DNA of 64,000 nt from Desulfosporosinus shakirovi. Its GTDB lineage: Bacteria > Bacillota > Desulfitobacteriia > Desulfitobacteriales > Desulfitobacteriaceae. Below are positions 17,768-26,229 of the stretch, piece by piece (the first letter of the stretch is position 1; every line of letters starts with the position of its first letter). The position numbers were made by a program, and so were the translations under genes. The stretch is taken from NCBI RefSeq assembly GCF_020595055.1, contig NZ_JAJDOO010000012.1:62001-126000 (forward strand), written 5' to 3'. The notes beneath the pieces are model-generated. The model was given only the letters and a program-made list of their open reading frames with translations, ran no database searches and had not been told where the DNA came from.

Positions 17768-17796
17768 CTTTTTCAGTGGCCTCCTCTAAAGTGTTC
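17768..17796 (-). repeat. Right terminal inverted repeat of the IS
   Basis: Reverse complement begins GAACACTTTAGAGGAGG and ends ACTGAAAAAG. It pairs with the left end over 27 of 29 positions. Confidence 0.85.
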
Positions 17797-17849
17797 TTTT
17801 TTCTTGCTAAACTTAGCTTAAGTTAATTGATATCTAAATATATTTTTGA

Positions 17850-19106
17850 CTAGTCTTTAAGGGGTTTTAACTCAACAATCGTTGATGTTCCTGATTTTTT
17901 CAGTTGAATGAGCTCAGCACCATCATCAGAGATATAATTTTCCTCCCCAAGCAATGAGATCTCTTCAAGTTGTCCGGCAGTGATTACATTGGCCGTTTGT
18001 TGACTATATATAACTATCTGCCCTTTGGAACCGATAAGCGTACGTACGTCATTAAAAGGAATTGAACCGTCCCATTCTGTTTGGAAAGTAGGATTATCCT
18101 TAATTTCGGAGCGATCCTCAGTTGATTTTATTTTAACTAAAACATCATTTTCGACTTCACCAATATACACCTTGCCATCTAGAACTCCTATGACCCTGTC
18201 ATTAGCATTTTTAGAAATAGTATGACGATTCCCTACTCCTAAAGAGATGACTTGCTTGGTCCCTCCCACTTTGCTGGTAATGAAAAGTGTGCCATATCGA
18301 TCAGAGGCTGCCATGCTATCAATAGTCTCTCCCGTTTTATTTAATGTACGTACGTTTTTCATGACGTCAATTTCCATGAGTCTCTCTGTCGATCCGTTTT
18401 TAATTGTGAGGTATATAAGATTTGTAGAAGTTGAGACGACAAATTCCTCGATTTTCCCGCCAGCCGGAAATTCATTAATTGTTTGATTAAAACGGTCATC
18501 TGGGACAGTATCTTCATCACTATTCGGCAGTTCAAGTGTGTACAGTTCTGTAATTTGTGGATTACCATACTTCGGTACAGTTTTAGTCTGAACAGGGACT
18601 TTTTGTTTGACTTCTTCTTCCACTTGCTTATCGGTTTTTTGATTAGGATCTTCGGGATTAAGTGGTACTGTTGACTTAGGAGGCGTCGTTGCAGGAGGTA
18701 CAACAGGGTCAACAGGTACAGTTACGTAAGTTACCGGATTAGGATTTTTTTTACCATAAAAATAGACTAGGGTATCACGATCCGGAAGCCATTGATAGTT
18801 GAGAACGCCCATTGTGTTATCATTCGCAGGGGCTTTCTTTTCGAAAACCATTTTTTCTTTTTTAAGGTTAAAGATTTTGAGTGTGCCATTTTCCGTATAA
18901 GCTAAATAATCCTTAGCATAAGAAACTTGGACATTTTCAAAATCAGTACCGGGTATCGTTGCCTCAAGTCGCTCTGTTATTGGACCAGCTTCAGCAACAG
19001 GGCCCAGAACTTTAGCAACTTTGTTTTCTAAATAAGAATAAGCCCCAAATTGTAGGAAGAGTGAAACTAAAACCCAAGCAAATATCGTGCGCAGTTTCTT
19101 TTTCAT
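17850..19106 (-). CDS. Membrane-anchored protein, propeller-like, function unknown
   Basis: I do not recognise this 418-residue protein. A single N-terminal hydrophobic helix (about 7-25) should anchor it with the rest outside the cell. The body has repeated beta-strand-rich stretches such as DYLAYTENGTLKIFNL, DTLVYFYG, RYGTLFITSK and GKVYIGEV, spaced as in beta-propeller or WD40-like sensors. A Pro/Thr/Lys-rich low-complexity linker (about 130-180) splits it. The start ATG follows AAGGAG. It begins 39 bases after the phosphodiester glycosidase gene ends and probably shares its message, so a role in envelope glycan modification is possible but inferred. Confidence 0.75.
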   Translation of the reverse strand: MKKKLRTIFAWVLVSLFLQFGAYSYLENKVAKVLGPVAEAGPITERLEATIPGTDFENVQVSYAKDYLAYTENGTLKIFNLKKEKMVFEKKAPANDNTMGVLNYQWLPDRDTLVYFYGKKNPNPVTYVTVPVDPVVPPATTPPKSTVPLNPEDPNQKTDKQVEEEVKQKVPVQTKTVPKYGNPQITELYTLELPNSDEDTVPDDRFNQTINEFPAGGKIEEFVVSTSTNLIYLTIKNGSTERLMEIDVMKNVRTLNKTGETIDSMAASDRYGTLFITSKVGGTKQVISLGVGNRHTISKNANDRVIGVLDGKVYIGEVENDVLVKIKSTEDRSEIKDNPTFQTEWDGSIPFNDVRTLIGSKGQIVIYSQQTANVITAGQLEEISLLGEENYISDDGAELIQLKKSGTSTIVELKPLKD

Positions 19107-19145
19107 GCGTTATTTTCTCCTTTTATAACAGTGCTTAATAGTTCC

Positions 19146-20111
19146 TTAGTTAGTAACTACAAAAGCAGTAGGAATATATCGTTCGCCAAAAATGTTCCAA
19201 AGTTTATTCATAACCTTACCATTATAGACGAGCTCTGATGATGATCCTCCATCTAAGTTGACAGCATTGACAGCATTATAATCTTCAAAGACGTTCATGA
19301 GGTCACGCAGGGTTGCCCCAATACTCCAAGTAGGTTGACGTCCGTCAATAACAACAAATATCACCGTTCCGTCAGCCATTTGCCCGATTCCTGTCCGAGG
19401 AGCAATACCCCAACCACCATCACCCGTAATTGACAGTTTACCATCGACAATTAAATTAGGTTCGAAGGTAACCACTTCACGCATGTTTTTCTCATCCAAT
19501 TGCTTTGCATTCATTTTACCGAGGACAAGTTTCCCTTTTTCATCAAATCCGACAATGTTAACCGCTTTGTCTCCCACATTGTTATGAATCAACTTTCCGT
19601 CATGCATTGTTAAACCGTCCGGAAAAGCCCCATTTCCTTTACCATTAGGGTCATAAAACCCTCCAGCATTAATCCCCGCAATGGCCCCCATATCCTTGAC
19701 AAAATCTGTTACTCTTTCTCCTGTTACACCAATTTCTTTAGTAACCGCTAATTTTACTCGCATCGGGTCTTTAATTAACATTACTTTACCTTTAAAGCTT
19801 TGACCTTTGATATCTTCAATTGTAATACCCGAAGTCTTATCACTCATGACTTCTGTACTTACTAAATCAATCCCGTTACCAGATCCTTGATAGTTATTAG
19901 AATTCATAATACGGCTAATCTCTTCTTGAGAAAGAAATGCCTCTACTACCTGTGGATGTCGAGACGTTGCCACTGCGCCTACTGCTACAATTTTGAGAGA
20001 TTCGAAGGGACCCCAAAACAATATAAATGGAACTAGTATTGCAGCAAAAATAATATTAAAGACCAGATACCCAAAAATCTTTTTTATCCTAATTCTACCC
20101 CTTTTTTTCAT
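19146..20111 (-). CDS. Phosphodiester glycosidase (NAGPA/DUF2233) family protein
   Basis: Extracytoplasmic enzyme family that removes sugars held in phosphodiester linkage, for example from wall polymers; the exact substrate is unknown. The 321 residues have an N-terminal membrane helix (about 12-32) and a NAGPA domain from about 120 to the end, with the signature segments GINAGGFYDPNGKG, PRTGIG, VFVVIDGRQ and NLDGGSSSELVYNGK. Length fits single-domain bacterial members. Start is ATG after AGAAAGAG. The hydrophobic N-terminus lacks a clear cleavage site, so it is probably anchored. It pairs with the downstream anchored protein of unknown function. Confidence 0.85.
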   Translation of the reverse strand: MKKRGRIRIKKIFGYLVFNIIFAAILVPFILFWGPFESLKIVAVGAVATSRHPQVVEAFLSQEEISRIMNSNNYQGSGNGIDLVSTEVMSDKTSGITIEDIKGQSFKGKVMLIKDPMRVKLAVTKEIGVTGERVTDFVKDMGAIAGINAGGFYDPNGKGNGAFPDGLTMHDGKLIHNNVGDKAVNIVGFDEKGKLVLGKMNAKQLDEKNMREVVTFEPNLIVDGKLSITGDGGWGIAPRTGIGQMADGTVIFVVIDGRQPTWSIGATLRDLMNVFEDYNAVNAVNLDGGSSSELVYNGKVMNKLWNIFGERYIPTAFVVTN

Positions 20112-20232
20112 TTAAGCTCTTTCTCCTTTTATAGAATTATTTGGTAAAAAACTCACTAATCGCCTGTAACAGACCTAGCCACACTCATACCCCAGCCATA
20201 CTGCCATTGGATGGCAAGATAAGTGGACAGTA

Positions 20233-20269
20233 CAAAAAAACAAGCCGCAGTTTTCAAGATGTGCGGCTT
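20233..20269 (-). terminator. Intrinsic terminator behind the 92-residue membrane protein gene
   Basis: Minus strand: 8-bp stem AAGCCGCA/TGCGGCTT, then G and seven T. It lies 4 bases past the stop codon. Confidence 0.85.
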
Positions 20270-20272
20270 CGA

Positions 20273-20551
20273 CTATTTAGAATGTCGTTTTCTTAACTCT
20301 ATTGATAGTTTCCACAGAGAGTAGACAACAATAGCAGTCAAAAGGAAGATACTGATCTGAACAGATTCCCAGTTAGAACTTCCAAGTTTTAAATCAATTA
20401 TCTGAATAGCTAAGTTAGCAAACATTCCAACAATGATGGTAACCCACATTTGAATAACAACATCGTGTTGCTTACGTCGAGTAATAAAATAAACATAAAG
20501 GCCGATGGCAATAAAAAAAATGCTTCTTAGAAAACCAAGAACTATTATCAT
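20273..20551 (-). CDS. Small membrane protein, function unknown
   Basis: A 92-residue protein with three hydrophobic stretches (about 2-24, 34-52 and 62-82) separated by short charged loops (RRKQ, LKLGSSNWES), and a basic C-terminus. I do not recognise it. The ATG has AAAGGAT at a good distance, and a clear intrinsic terminator follows at once, so it is an independent single-gene unit and very likely real. Confidence 0.7.
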   Translation of the reverse strand: MIIVLGFLRSIFFIAIGLYVYFITRRKQHDVVIQMWVTIIVGMFANLAIQIIDLKLGSSNWESVQISIFLLTAIVVYSLWKLSIELRKRHSK

Positions 20552-20684
20552 TATGTGTTTATCCTTTAATTAAATTTCATTTATAACGTATTTAGTATAA
20601 CAAAAGATGTATATTGTATCAAGGATTGTCTGCAAAGTAACACTGGGAACCAATTAACAATGTTAACATAATGGATAAAATCAT

Positions 20685-20718
20685 AAAAAAATAAAAAGAG
20701 CCGTCATAAAAATGGCTC
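20685..20718 (-). terminator. Intrinsic terminator of the osmC-type gene
   Basis: Minus strand: stem GAGCCAT/ATGACGGCTC followed by TTTTTATTTTTTT, 11 bases past the stop. Confidence 0.85.
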
Positions 20719-20729
20719 AAATCTTACGC

Positions 20730-21143
20730 TTAAGGGTTAATTTCAATTCGGTATGTGAGATCGGCTGCTTTGTCAATCATATTAGCGACACTGCAATATT
20801 TTTCCATAGAGAGTTGCACGGCACGATCAAGCTTATCTTTGGGTAGAAACTCCCCCCAAAATTTATAGACAACTTCGATATCTTTAAAGACCCGAGGATG
20901 ATCACTGGCACGTTCCCCCTCTACGGTCGTTTCAAAACGATGGACTTTAACCTTCATCTTGTCAAGAATCGTAACAATATCCATTGCACTGCATCCAGCA
21001 ATTGTCATCAACAAGAGTTCCATAGGACTGGTTCCATGTCCCGTTCCTCCAGCTGTTACACTGGCATCCATATTAGTCAAGACTTTAGAACTTCCTTCGC
21101 CTTGGAAATGCAGACCCTTTATGTGTTTAACAGATACTTTCAT
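20730..21143 (-). CDS. OsmC family peroxiredoxin-like protein
   Basis: Small protein of the OsmC/Ohr superfamily, 137 residues, expected to reduce organic hydroperoxides or bind thiols in the cytoplasm. Both catalytic cysteines are present: Cys51 in MTIAGCSAMD and Cys117 in MEKYCSVANM. The Gly-rich stretch GGTGHGTSPMELLL precedes the first one, as in YhfA-type OsmC proteins. The ATG follows AAAGGAG. It has its own terminator; the membrane protein gene upstream is about 60 bases away. Confidence 0.9.
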   Translation of the reverse strand: MKVSVKHIKGLHFQGEGSSKVLTNMDASVTAGGTGHGTSPMELLLMTIAGCSAMDIVTILDKMKVKVHRFETTVEGERASDHPRVFKDIEVVYKFWGEFLPKDKLDRAVQLSMEKYCSVANMIDKAADLTYRIEINP

Positions 21144-21203
21144 TGACGCAACTCCTTTCTGTAAAACATTAAAGCTTTTTAGAGATCCAAATTCTGATTA
21201 TTT

Positions 21204-21860
21204 TTACTTTGCAACAGCATCTAGTTGCTGTTCTTCCTTACTATACTCCGAATTCTGTAAAATAACCGATTGTGCAGGCAAAGGTGTTTCTAACCTGAGG
21301 GGAAATATAAGGATCATCAAAGATAATCCACCTATAGCAAGCGAAAGATATTGCAACGATAAAATCGAAAAGATAACTGATGCCAATCTAGCAGATGTAC
21401 CAATCGTATAGTTGAACGGCTGAATAAGTTTCAAATTAGCATTCTGTCGTTGATCAAAGGATGTCTCAGAACCAGCACCGTTAAAATTGTGAATCCACAC
21501 TGGTTTCCCTTCCAAATCTACGGAATTAACCAATTCTTTTCCCATCTTATAAAAGGGATCCAATGACGAAAGGTAAATAAAACCTTTGGTCGTATATATC
21601 TTAAATAATTCAACGGTTGAACTAGTCATCCCTGTTTTTTTAGATGTTCTTTCAATTCTTAAAATATCATCCTTACCAATATTCACAGGACCATTATCTG
21701 TAATAACTGAATATAAGCCACGATCGATTAATTCGATATTTGTCACTTTAACATTCAGTAACCTGACCCCGGCCAACGTCATTAGTATAACAAACAGACT
21801 AATAAATATTATAACTCCCGATATACGTTCACGATCTATCTGTCCTCGTTTAAAAAGCAC
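21204..21860 (-). CDS. Membrane protein, function unknown
   Basis: I do not recognise this protein. The preferred start is GTG at 21860, which has AAAGGA 9 bases upstream and gives 218 residues; the frame stays open to a TTG at 21932 with no visible ribosome binding site. One hydrophobic helix (about 13-35) is followed by roughly 100 residues rich in beta-like pattern (VTNIELIDRGLYSVITDNG, IYTTKGFIYLSS), then one or two helices near 160-190 and a charged tail. This helix-loop-helix plan resembles that of the neighbour at 22067-22777. Confidence 0.65.
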   Translation of the reverse strand: MLFKRGQIDRERISGVIIFISLFVILMTLAGVRLLNVKVTNIELIDRGLYSVITDNGPVNIGKDDILRIERTSKKTGMTSSTVELFKIYTTKGFIYLSSLDPFYKMGKELVNSVDLEGKPVWIHNFNGAGSETSFDQRQNANLKLIQPFNYTIGTSARLASVIFSILSLQYLSLAIGGLSLMILIFPLRLETPLPAQSVILQNSEYSKEEQQLDAVAK

Positions 21861-22066
21861 TATTACACGTCCTTTACTTTTGCTGTACGGATGTACTAGT
21901 TTATCAATTGCTTGATCATAGTTTACCCACAAAACTCATTGTACTATAAATAATTTAGTGAAACAAATTAAATTATTCTATACTAACGTTAAGGAAAGGC
22001 ATTTTGCCTCCCCTTAGCCGACGATTGTACTATTATCTTGGTTTTTAGACATTCTCTTTTAGGACT

Positions 22067-22777
22067 TTAATCTGAGCCGAAGTGCTTTCCGAATCTAGTC
22101 AATAATTTCAGTAGATCATTGGAGTTAAAGGTAAGCGGCATATTGCTGTTAGTCAATGTATCCGGCTTTATCAGAGGCTTGGCACCTGTTGTTTCGGGTG
22201 GAACGACGGCTCTTACGAATATCGTAGCTAACAATCCAATGATCAGGAGCGGCAACGCGCCCCGAACGCCGGGAAAGGTCAGTATAGGAACAGTAAAGAG
22301 AAGATAGGGCGTATATGGTTTGTTAGAATAGTTTCCAATTACATATATGGCAAATACTAAAGGTGCTTCTGGACTTAAAGGAGTCGGAAAGCCTCGATCA
22401 GCTAAAGAACCAGTAATCTCACTATCGGAATTAATAAGTCTATTTATTCCATTAGCTGAAGTATTCAAGTTTGTAGGGTCAGACCCGTTAGCCATCCATC
22501 TCAGAAAATCATGAAGCTCAGAAAGAGGTAATTGAAAAGTTTGTTCGTTTCTTAAGTCCAGAATAGGTATACTTTTAACGTTAAAAAAGTGGTGTACGAT
22601 AAATATAATAAGTTCTGCTCCTATAATAACGGCGGATGATTTAAAAACTTGTCCTGTTAAAAGAGGTTGAGTAAATAACAGTGTTGAACTGCCTGCCACT
22701 GAACTAATGGGCGCAAAAAGCTCGATCCCCATAACAATTGGTTCTCCGAAACGGCTTTCTGGTTGATTACCGGACAT
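22067..22777 (-). CDS. Membrane protein, function unknown
   Basis: A 236-residue protein that I cannot assign. It has hydrophobic segments at about 12-35 and 47-62, a polar region of about 90 residues (including ELHDFLRWMANGSDPTN), and hydrophobic segments at about 140-150 and 158-190, followed by a polar tail. The ATG has a very strong GAGGAGGGG site, so translation is well supported. It lies between the PHP phosphatase and another unknown membrane protein; the gap of about 200 bases to the latter leaves co-transcription open. Confidence 0.65.
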   Translation of the reverse strand: MSGNQPESRFGEPIVMGIELFAPISSVAGSSTLLFTQPLLTGQVFKSSAVIIGAELIIFIVHHFFNVKSIPILDLRNEQTFQLPLSELHDFLRWMANGSDPTNLNTSANGINRLINSDSEITGSLADRGFPTPLSPEAPLVFAIYVIGNYSNKPYTPYLLFTVPILTFPGVRGALPLLIIGLLATIFVRAVVPPETTGAKPLIKPDTLTNSNMPLTFNSNDLLKLLTRFGKHFGSD

Positions 22778-22838
22778 TTCTACCCCTCCTCAATACATTA
22801 TATAGAAGGGATAGGCTTCGTGTACCCAGGACTATACC

Positions 22839-23570
22839 CTAGATAATCGCAGGACGGTTTTTACGGCGAGAAGCTAAATAATCCAGAACAAGCTCGGTTG
22901 AAGTATTAAGAATTTGTTCTTCAGGAATTCCGACTTCCCTCACTAAAGCTAGAGCTTGACCAAATTCTCCAACTCGATCCATAAAGTGTGCGTCACTTCC
23001 TAAAATGACAGGCCCTTTGTATTGAACCGCATAGCGGGCAAAGCGACGACAGTTTCCCCATGCATCCTTCTTTTCACGTGACAGTGAACTGTTATTGATT
23101 TCGACGGGGATGTTTAATTGCGCAGACATATAAGCAATTCGTTCAAGATCCAGCTCAAATTCCGGTCGCCCAGGATGAACCATTATATCCGTAAAAGGAT
23201 TTTTCATAGCTTTAATGTAGGCCTCAGTATTTTGTTCAGACGTTCCTCCAGGGTAACAAATAACATGTAATCCTACCAGAATAAGTTTCATTCGAGCCAG
23301 ATATTTAATGGGAATATCTAATTCGCCTTCATAGTTTATTATATTTGCCTCAACGCCAGGTAAGATTTTGACTCCATGCAACACTTCTGGGATAATCGCT
23401 AAGTTCCCAAAATGATAGAGAGTTGGTGCGCCCGGCATTGAAGGTCCATGGTCAGTCATACCAAGTAACTTGATACCTTTACGCGAGGCTGCAAGGGCAT
23501 TTTCGGGAAGGGTACTATAGGCGTGTCCACTTGCAACAGTATGCGTATGTAAATCTACTTTTATTTCCAT
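22839..23570 (-). CDS. PHP-domain phosphatase, YcdX-like
   Basis: Metal-dependent phosphoesterase of the PHP superfamily, YcdX branch, 243 residues, likely cytoplasmic. Metal ligands are visible in DLHTHT (His8, His10), MTDHG (Asp-His), LPGVEANI, VHPGRPEF and GSDAHF. The ATG at 23570 has GAGG 8 bases upstream; an in-frame GTG three codons before it lies within that site and is less likely. The physiological phosphate ester is unknown. Confidence 0.88.
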   Translation of the reverse strand: MEIKVDLHTHTVASGHAYSTLPENALAASRKGIKLLGMTDHGPSMPGAPTLYHFGNLAIIPEVLHGVKILPGVEANIINYEGELDIPIKYLARMKLILVGLHVICYPGGTSEQNTEAYIKAMKNPFTDIMVHPGRPEFELDLERIAYMSAQLNIPVEINNSSLSREKKDAWGNCRRFARYAVQYKGPVILGSDAHFMDRVGEFGQALALVREVGIPEEQILNTSTELVLDYLASRRKNRPAII

Positions 23571-23657
23571 TTTATCCACCTCACTTAAGGTTATTATATC
23601 CTTAAATGAAGTAAAAACAAAAACAAGTGCTTAGACAGCACTTATTTCTATAAGTAT

Positions 23658-24236
23658 TTACTGTTTGTTTACTGTGGAGGGAACCTTAACTGTTGTATCT
23701 ACATTGAAGCGAAAACTTGCTTCTGTTGCTTGTACTACTCCGCCTTCAGGATTAGGATTAACTCTCAATGTAATCAAATGCTGTCCATCTGTGCCACTTT
23801 TACCCAATGCATCGCCCAAGACGTTAATTTGTCGAAATGCAATACGAGCAGTAGCACCCGGTTCTAATGTTTCTAAACTTCCGGGTGAAGTAACTTTTTT
23901 GCTGTCATTTCCAATTAAACTCACTTGTAATTCCACGGGTACATTCGTCATTTTTTTAGCAGTCATGTTCTGTACCATAACAATTAGGTCAAAGGTTTTA
24001 GTTGTAATCACCTGTGCGCCTTTTAAAGTTACGCTTCCGTAAGTGAGATCCTTGACGATTGAAGCCGGCTCGACAGTAACTCCAATCATTTTAATTTCAG
24101 GTGCAGTCATGTTCTTTGCTACATCTTCGTTCTTATTTTCCCAAAGGGAAAACCCGGCAAACCCAATAAGACAAATAACAAAAACACTGGCGACCATGGC
24201 AATGTATTTACGGTTAATTGTAATGATTTTAGCCAT
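23658..24236 (-). CDS. Membrane-anchored extracytoplasmic protein, function unknown
   Basis: A 192-residue protein with a basic start, one hydrophobic helix (about 13-31) and an exported beta-rich part. The pattern of the body (FDLIVMVQNMTAKKMTNVPVE, LEPGATARIAF) resembles CARDB or DUF11-like immunoglobulin folds that stabilise surface proteins, but I cannot name a family. The ATG has a normal AGGAGG site. It stands between the PHP phosphatase and dnaC, separated from dnaC by a hairpin. Confidence 0.7.
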   Translation of the reverse strand: MAKIITINRKYIAMVASVFVICLIGFAGFSLWENKNEDVAKNMTAPEIKMIGVTVEPASIVKDLTYGSVTLKGAQVITTKTFDLIVMVQNMTAKKMTNVPVELQVSLIGNDSKKVTSPGSLETLEPGATARIAFRQINVLGDALGKSGTDGQHLITLRVNPNPEGGVVQATEASFRFNVDTTVKVPSTVNKQ

Positions 24237-24279
24237 AGCAGAAAACCTCCTATTAATTTTTATTCACTCTTTTAAGAAA

Positions 24280-24311
24280 CCTATGCACGTCCGGGTGAGG
24301 ACATGCATAGG
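24280..24311 (-). terminator. Hairpin behind dnaC
   Basis: Near-perfect 13-bp stem with CCTATGCA/TGCATAGG ends and loop TCACCC, followed on the minus strand by TTTCTT. The T-run is short, so termination is likely rather than certain. Confidence 0.55.
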
Positions 24312-24391
24312 TTTAGAAAAATATTTTAAAAATTTTCGGAGTGAGATTATATTAATCCGAATTTTCTTTATCTAATATTAAGGCGGTTTGA

Positions 24392-25201
24392 CTAAATTCT
24401 GCCTTCCCGTTCCTGATAAATCTGAAGACGAATATCCTTTTCCACCGTTAATCGAAAAATTCGCGAAGATTGAATTATGCGTGATGTAGTGCGTATACCA
24501 ATATAAGCTTCCATTTCATCGAGAGAAAGATTGGACGTAATAACAGTAGGAAGTTGCTCATTTAAACGATAATTAATAATTGAGTAGAGTCTGTTTCTTG
24601 TCCAATCCGTATAATTATGCGCTCCTAAATCATCAAGGATTAAGATTGGCACAGACCGGGCTGTATCTAATAAATCAAGTTCGTTGAGATCCGATTTGTA
24701 GGTTGCTCTCAATTCATCCAAGAGGTCGGGAACAACAAGAAAAAGTACCTTTAAATGAGAATCCATAAGTTCATTAGCTATGGAAGCAGCTAGATACGTT
24801 TTTCCTGAACCAACGGGACCAGTAAACAATAGTCCGAGACCATAAGGAGTGCGCAGACAATCATCAACGAAGCTTTTAGCTGCCTTTAAGGCCCTGACTG
24901 CTCCGTCATGATGTATATCTGTCATGTCATCGGAATAATAATCAAATCGAAACTTTTCCAATCTGCAGTTCATCAACTCTCTAGAGATGCGAGCATGGCG
25001 AAATTGATTTTCGATTTTCCTCGATTGCATACAACTGCAAGGATAGGCAATATCTCCTTCAAGAACAATCCCTCGATCATCACAAATAGGGCACGCAGAC
25101 TTATCGTTGGAATTGGGATAATCAATAACAGGCTTGGGGTTAGGATTATTTGTTTTTGTATTTAAGACATTACTTTTCAAAATATCATTTATACTTTTCA
25201 T
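24392..25201 (-). CDS. dnaC: DnaC/IstB-type replicative helicase loader ATPase
   Basis: AAA+ ATPase related to DnaC/DnaI, which loads the replicative helicase, 269 residues. The N-terminus carries a zinc-ribbon-like set, Cys37-x2-Cys40 and Cys55-x-Cys57. Walker A is GPVGSGKT (128-135) and Walker B is PILILDDLG, with the sensor-1-like TVITSNLS after it. The ATG follows AGGAGG. It starts 41 bases after the dnaD-type gene, so the two probably form a primosome operon. It could also be an IstB-like protein, but no transposase is nearby. Confidence 0.88.
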   Translation of the reverse strand: MKSINDILKSNVLNTKTNNPNPKPVIDYPNSNDKSACPICDDRGIVLEGDIAYPCSCMQSRKIENQFRHARISRELMNCRLEKFRFDYYSDDMTDIHHDGAVRALKAAKSFVDDCLRTPYGLGLLFTGPVGSGKTYLAASIANELMDSHLKVLFLVVPDLLDELRATYKSDLNELDLLDTARSVPILILDDLGAHNYTDWTRNRLYSIINYRLNEQLPTVITSNLSLDEMEAYIGIRTTSRIIQSSRIFRLTVEKDIRLQIYQEREGRI

Positions 25202-25242
25202 TTTGGATAACCTCCTCTAAAATCCAGACGTATCCAAATAAT

Positions 25243-26013
25243 TTAAAGATAGAAATTTTCATATTTATTGGATGTAGTTTTTGACCCTTTATTCTTTGGT
25301 TTTGTGGTCTTCTTTTCTTGACGAGATTGAAAATTAGCGTCTTCAGCTTCGATTTCTGCTCGTGTACGCAGTCCTTTTTTTTCCCATTCTCTAAGTATTG
25401 AATCTAAATAACGGAAATTTCGGATACCTGCACTAACCCCTCTTCTTAATGCCTCAATAATAAGTTCTTCAGTAAAATGAGAAGATAGCCATCGATCTAG
25501 ATTTTCACACTCCAGACGCGTGAGCAACCGACCTAGTTCTTGCTCAAAAGTCTGAACTAAATTCTCCATTACTGGATTTGTTGGATTGGCTAAAGGTGTG
25601 ATATTTGGAGAGACTTGATTTTGTTTAAGGACTCGTTCTTCTTCCAATTGTTGAGAACGTTCAATGGCCCAAAGCTCGGCTAGTTCATCGATCAGCCCAA
25701 CAAAACTATAACTATTTCCCCACTTAAGTTCAACTGGATTCCAATACCTTTCAATGGTCAGGAGTTTTCGCTCCACCAAACCGCCCAAATCTTCTTCTAT
25801 ATTCGAAGATGAAGCATTCATGCGGCCAGCTAAAGTGGCGATTGAAGGATATGGATTTGATTCAGATTCGCATAGAATTTGAATTATCACCATCATCTCA
25901 TGATCACTAATTCCAATTTTAGTATAGTGTGTCAACAGGTATTTTGGAATTGAAACAACACCTGAAAAGAAAAGAGCTTGTGTAAAGCTCCCATAAACAT
26001 TTACTTTATTCAT
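25243..26013 (-). CDS. dnaD: DnaD-domain replication initiation protein
   Basis: Primosomal protein with the DnaD/DnaB winged-helix N-domain (about 1-120) and a DnaD C-terminal domain (about 155-225), including the family stretch LVQTFEQELGRLLTRLECENLDRW and the YLDSIL.EWEKKG motif. A lysine-rich tail follows and may touch DNA. Length is 256 residues from the ATG at 26013, which has GGGGAG 10 bases upstream; a TTG two codons earlier is too close to that site. It heads a leftward operon with the helicase loader. Confidence 0.87.
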   Translation of the reverse strand: MNKVNVYGSFTQALFFSGVVSIPKYLLTHYTKIGISDHEMMVIIQILCESESNPYPSIATLAGRMNASSSNIEEDLGGLVERKLLTIERYWNPVELKWGNSYSFVGLIDELAELWAIERSQQLEEERVLKQNQVSPNITPLANPTNPVMENLVQTFEQELGRLLTRLECENLDRWLSSHFTEELIIEALRRGVSAGIRNFRYLDSILREWEKKGLRTRAEIEAEDANFQSRQEKKTTKPKNKGSKTTSNKYENFYL

Positions 26014-26229
26014 TGACAATCATCTCCCCATGTACCGGTCACAGAATTATCTATAAAAATTATTCTCCCATTTCAGACATTATCCTTACTAAAACCTGTA
26101 GAGAAAGGATATTTTTTCTATTACATACAAATTAGAACAAAAAGCTTTTATTCTAATTACCACATTATGGAAGGGTTATGGAGCTCTTTTGGCGTATATA
26201 TTATAAAACGAAAAGGAGGATAAAGAAAT

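Larger units (their letters stand above)
16022..17796 (-). mobile_element. IS1182-family insertion sequence, apparently complete
   Basis: A 1.78-kb element bounded by 29-bp inverted repeats matching at 27 of 29 positions, with one intact transposase gene on the minus strand and inner hairpins on both sides of it. It sits 30 bases behind the UPF0182 gene and 53 bases past the end of the next gene. Flanking bases also mirror each other (CAAGAAAAA on the left, TTTTTTCTTG on the right), so either the ends extend slightly or the target was palindromic. I see no target duplication. Family named from the transposase. Confidence 0.85.
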
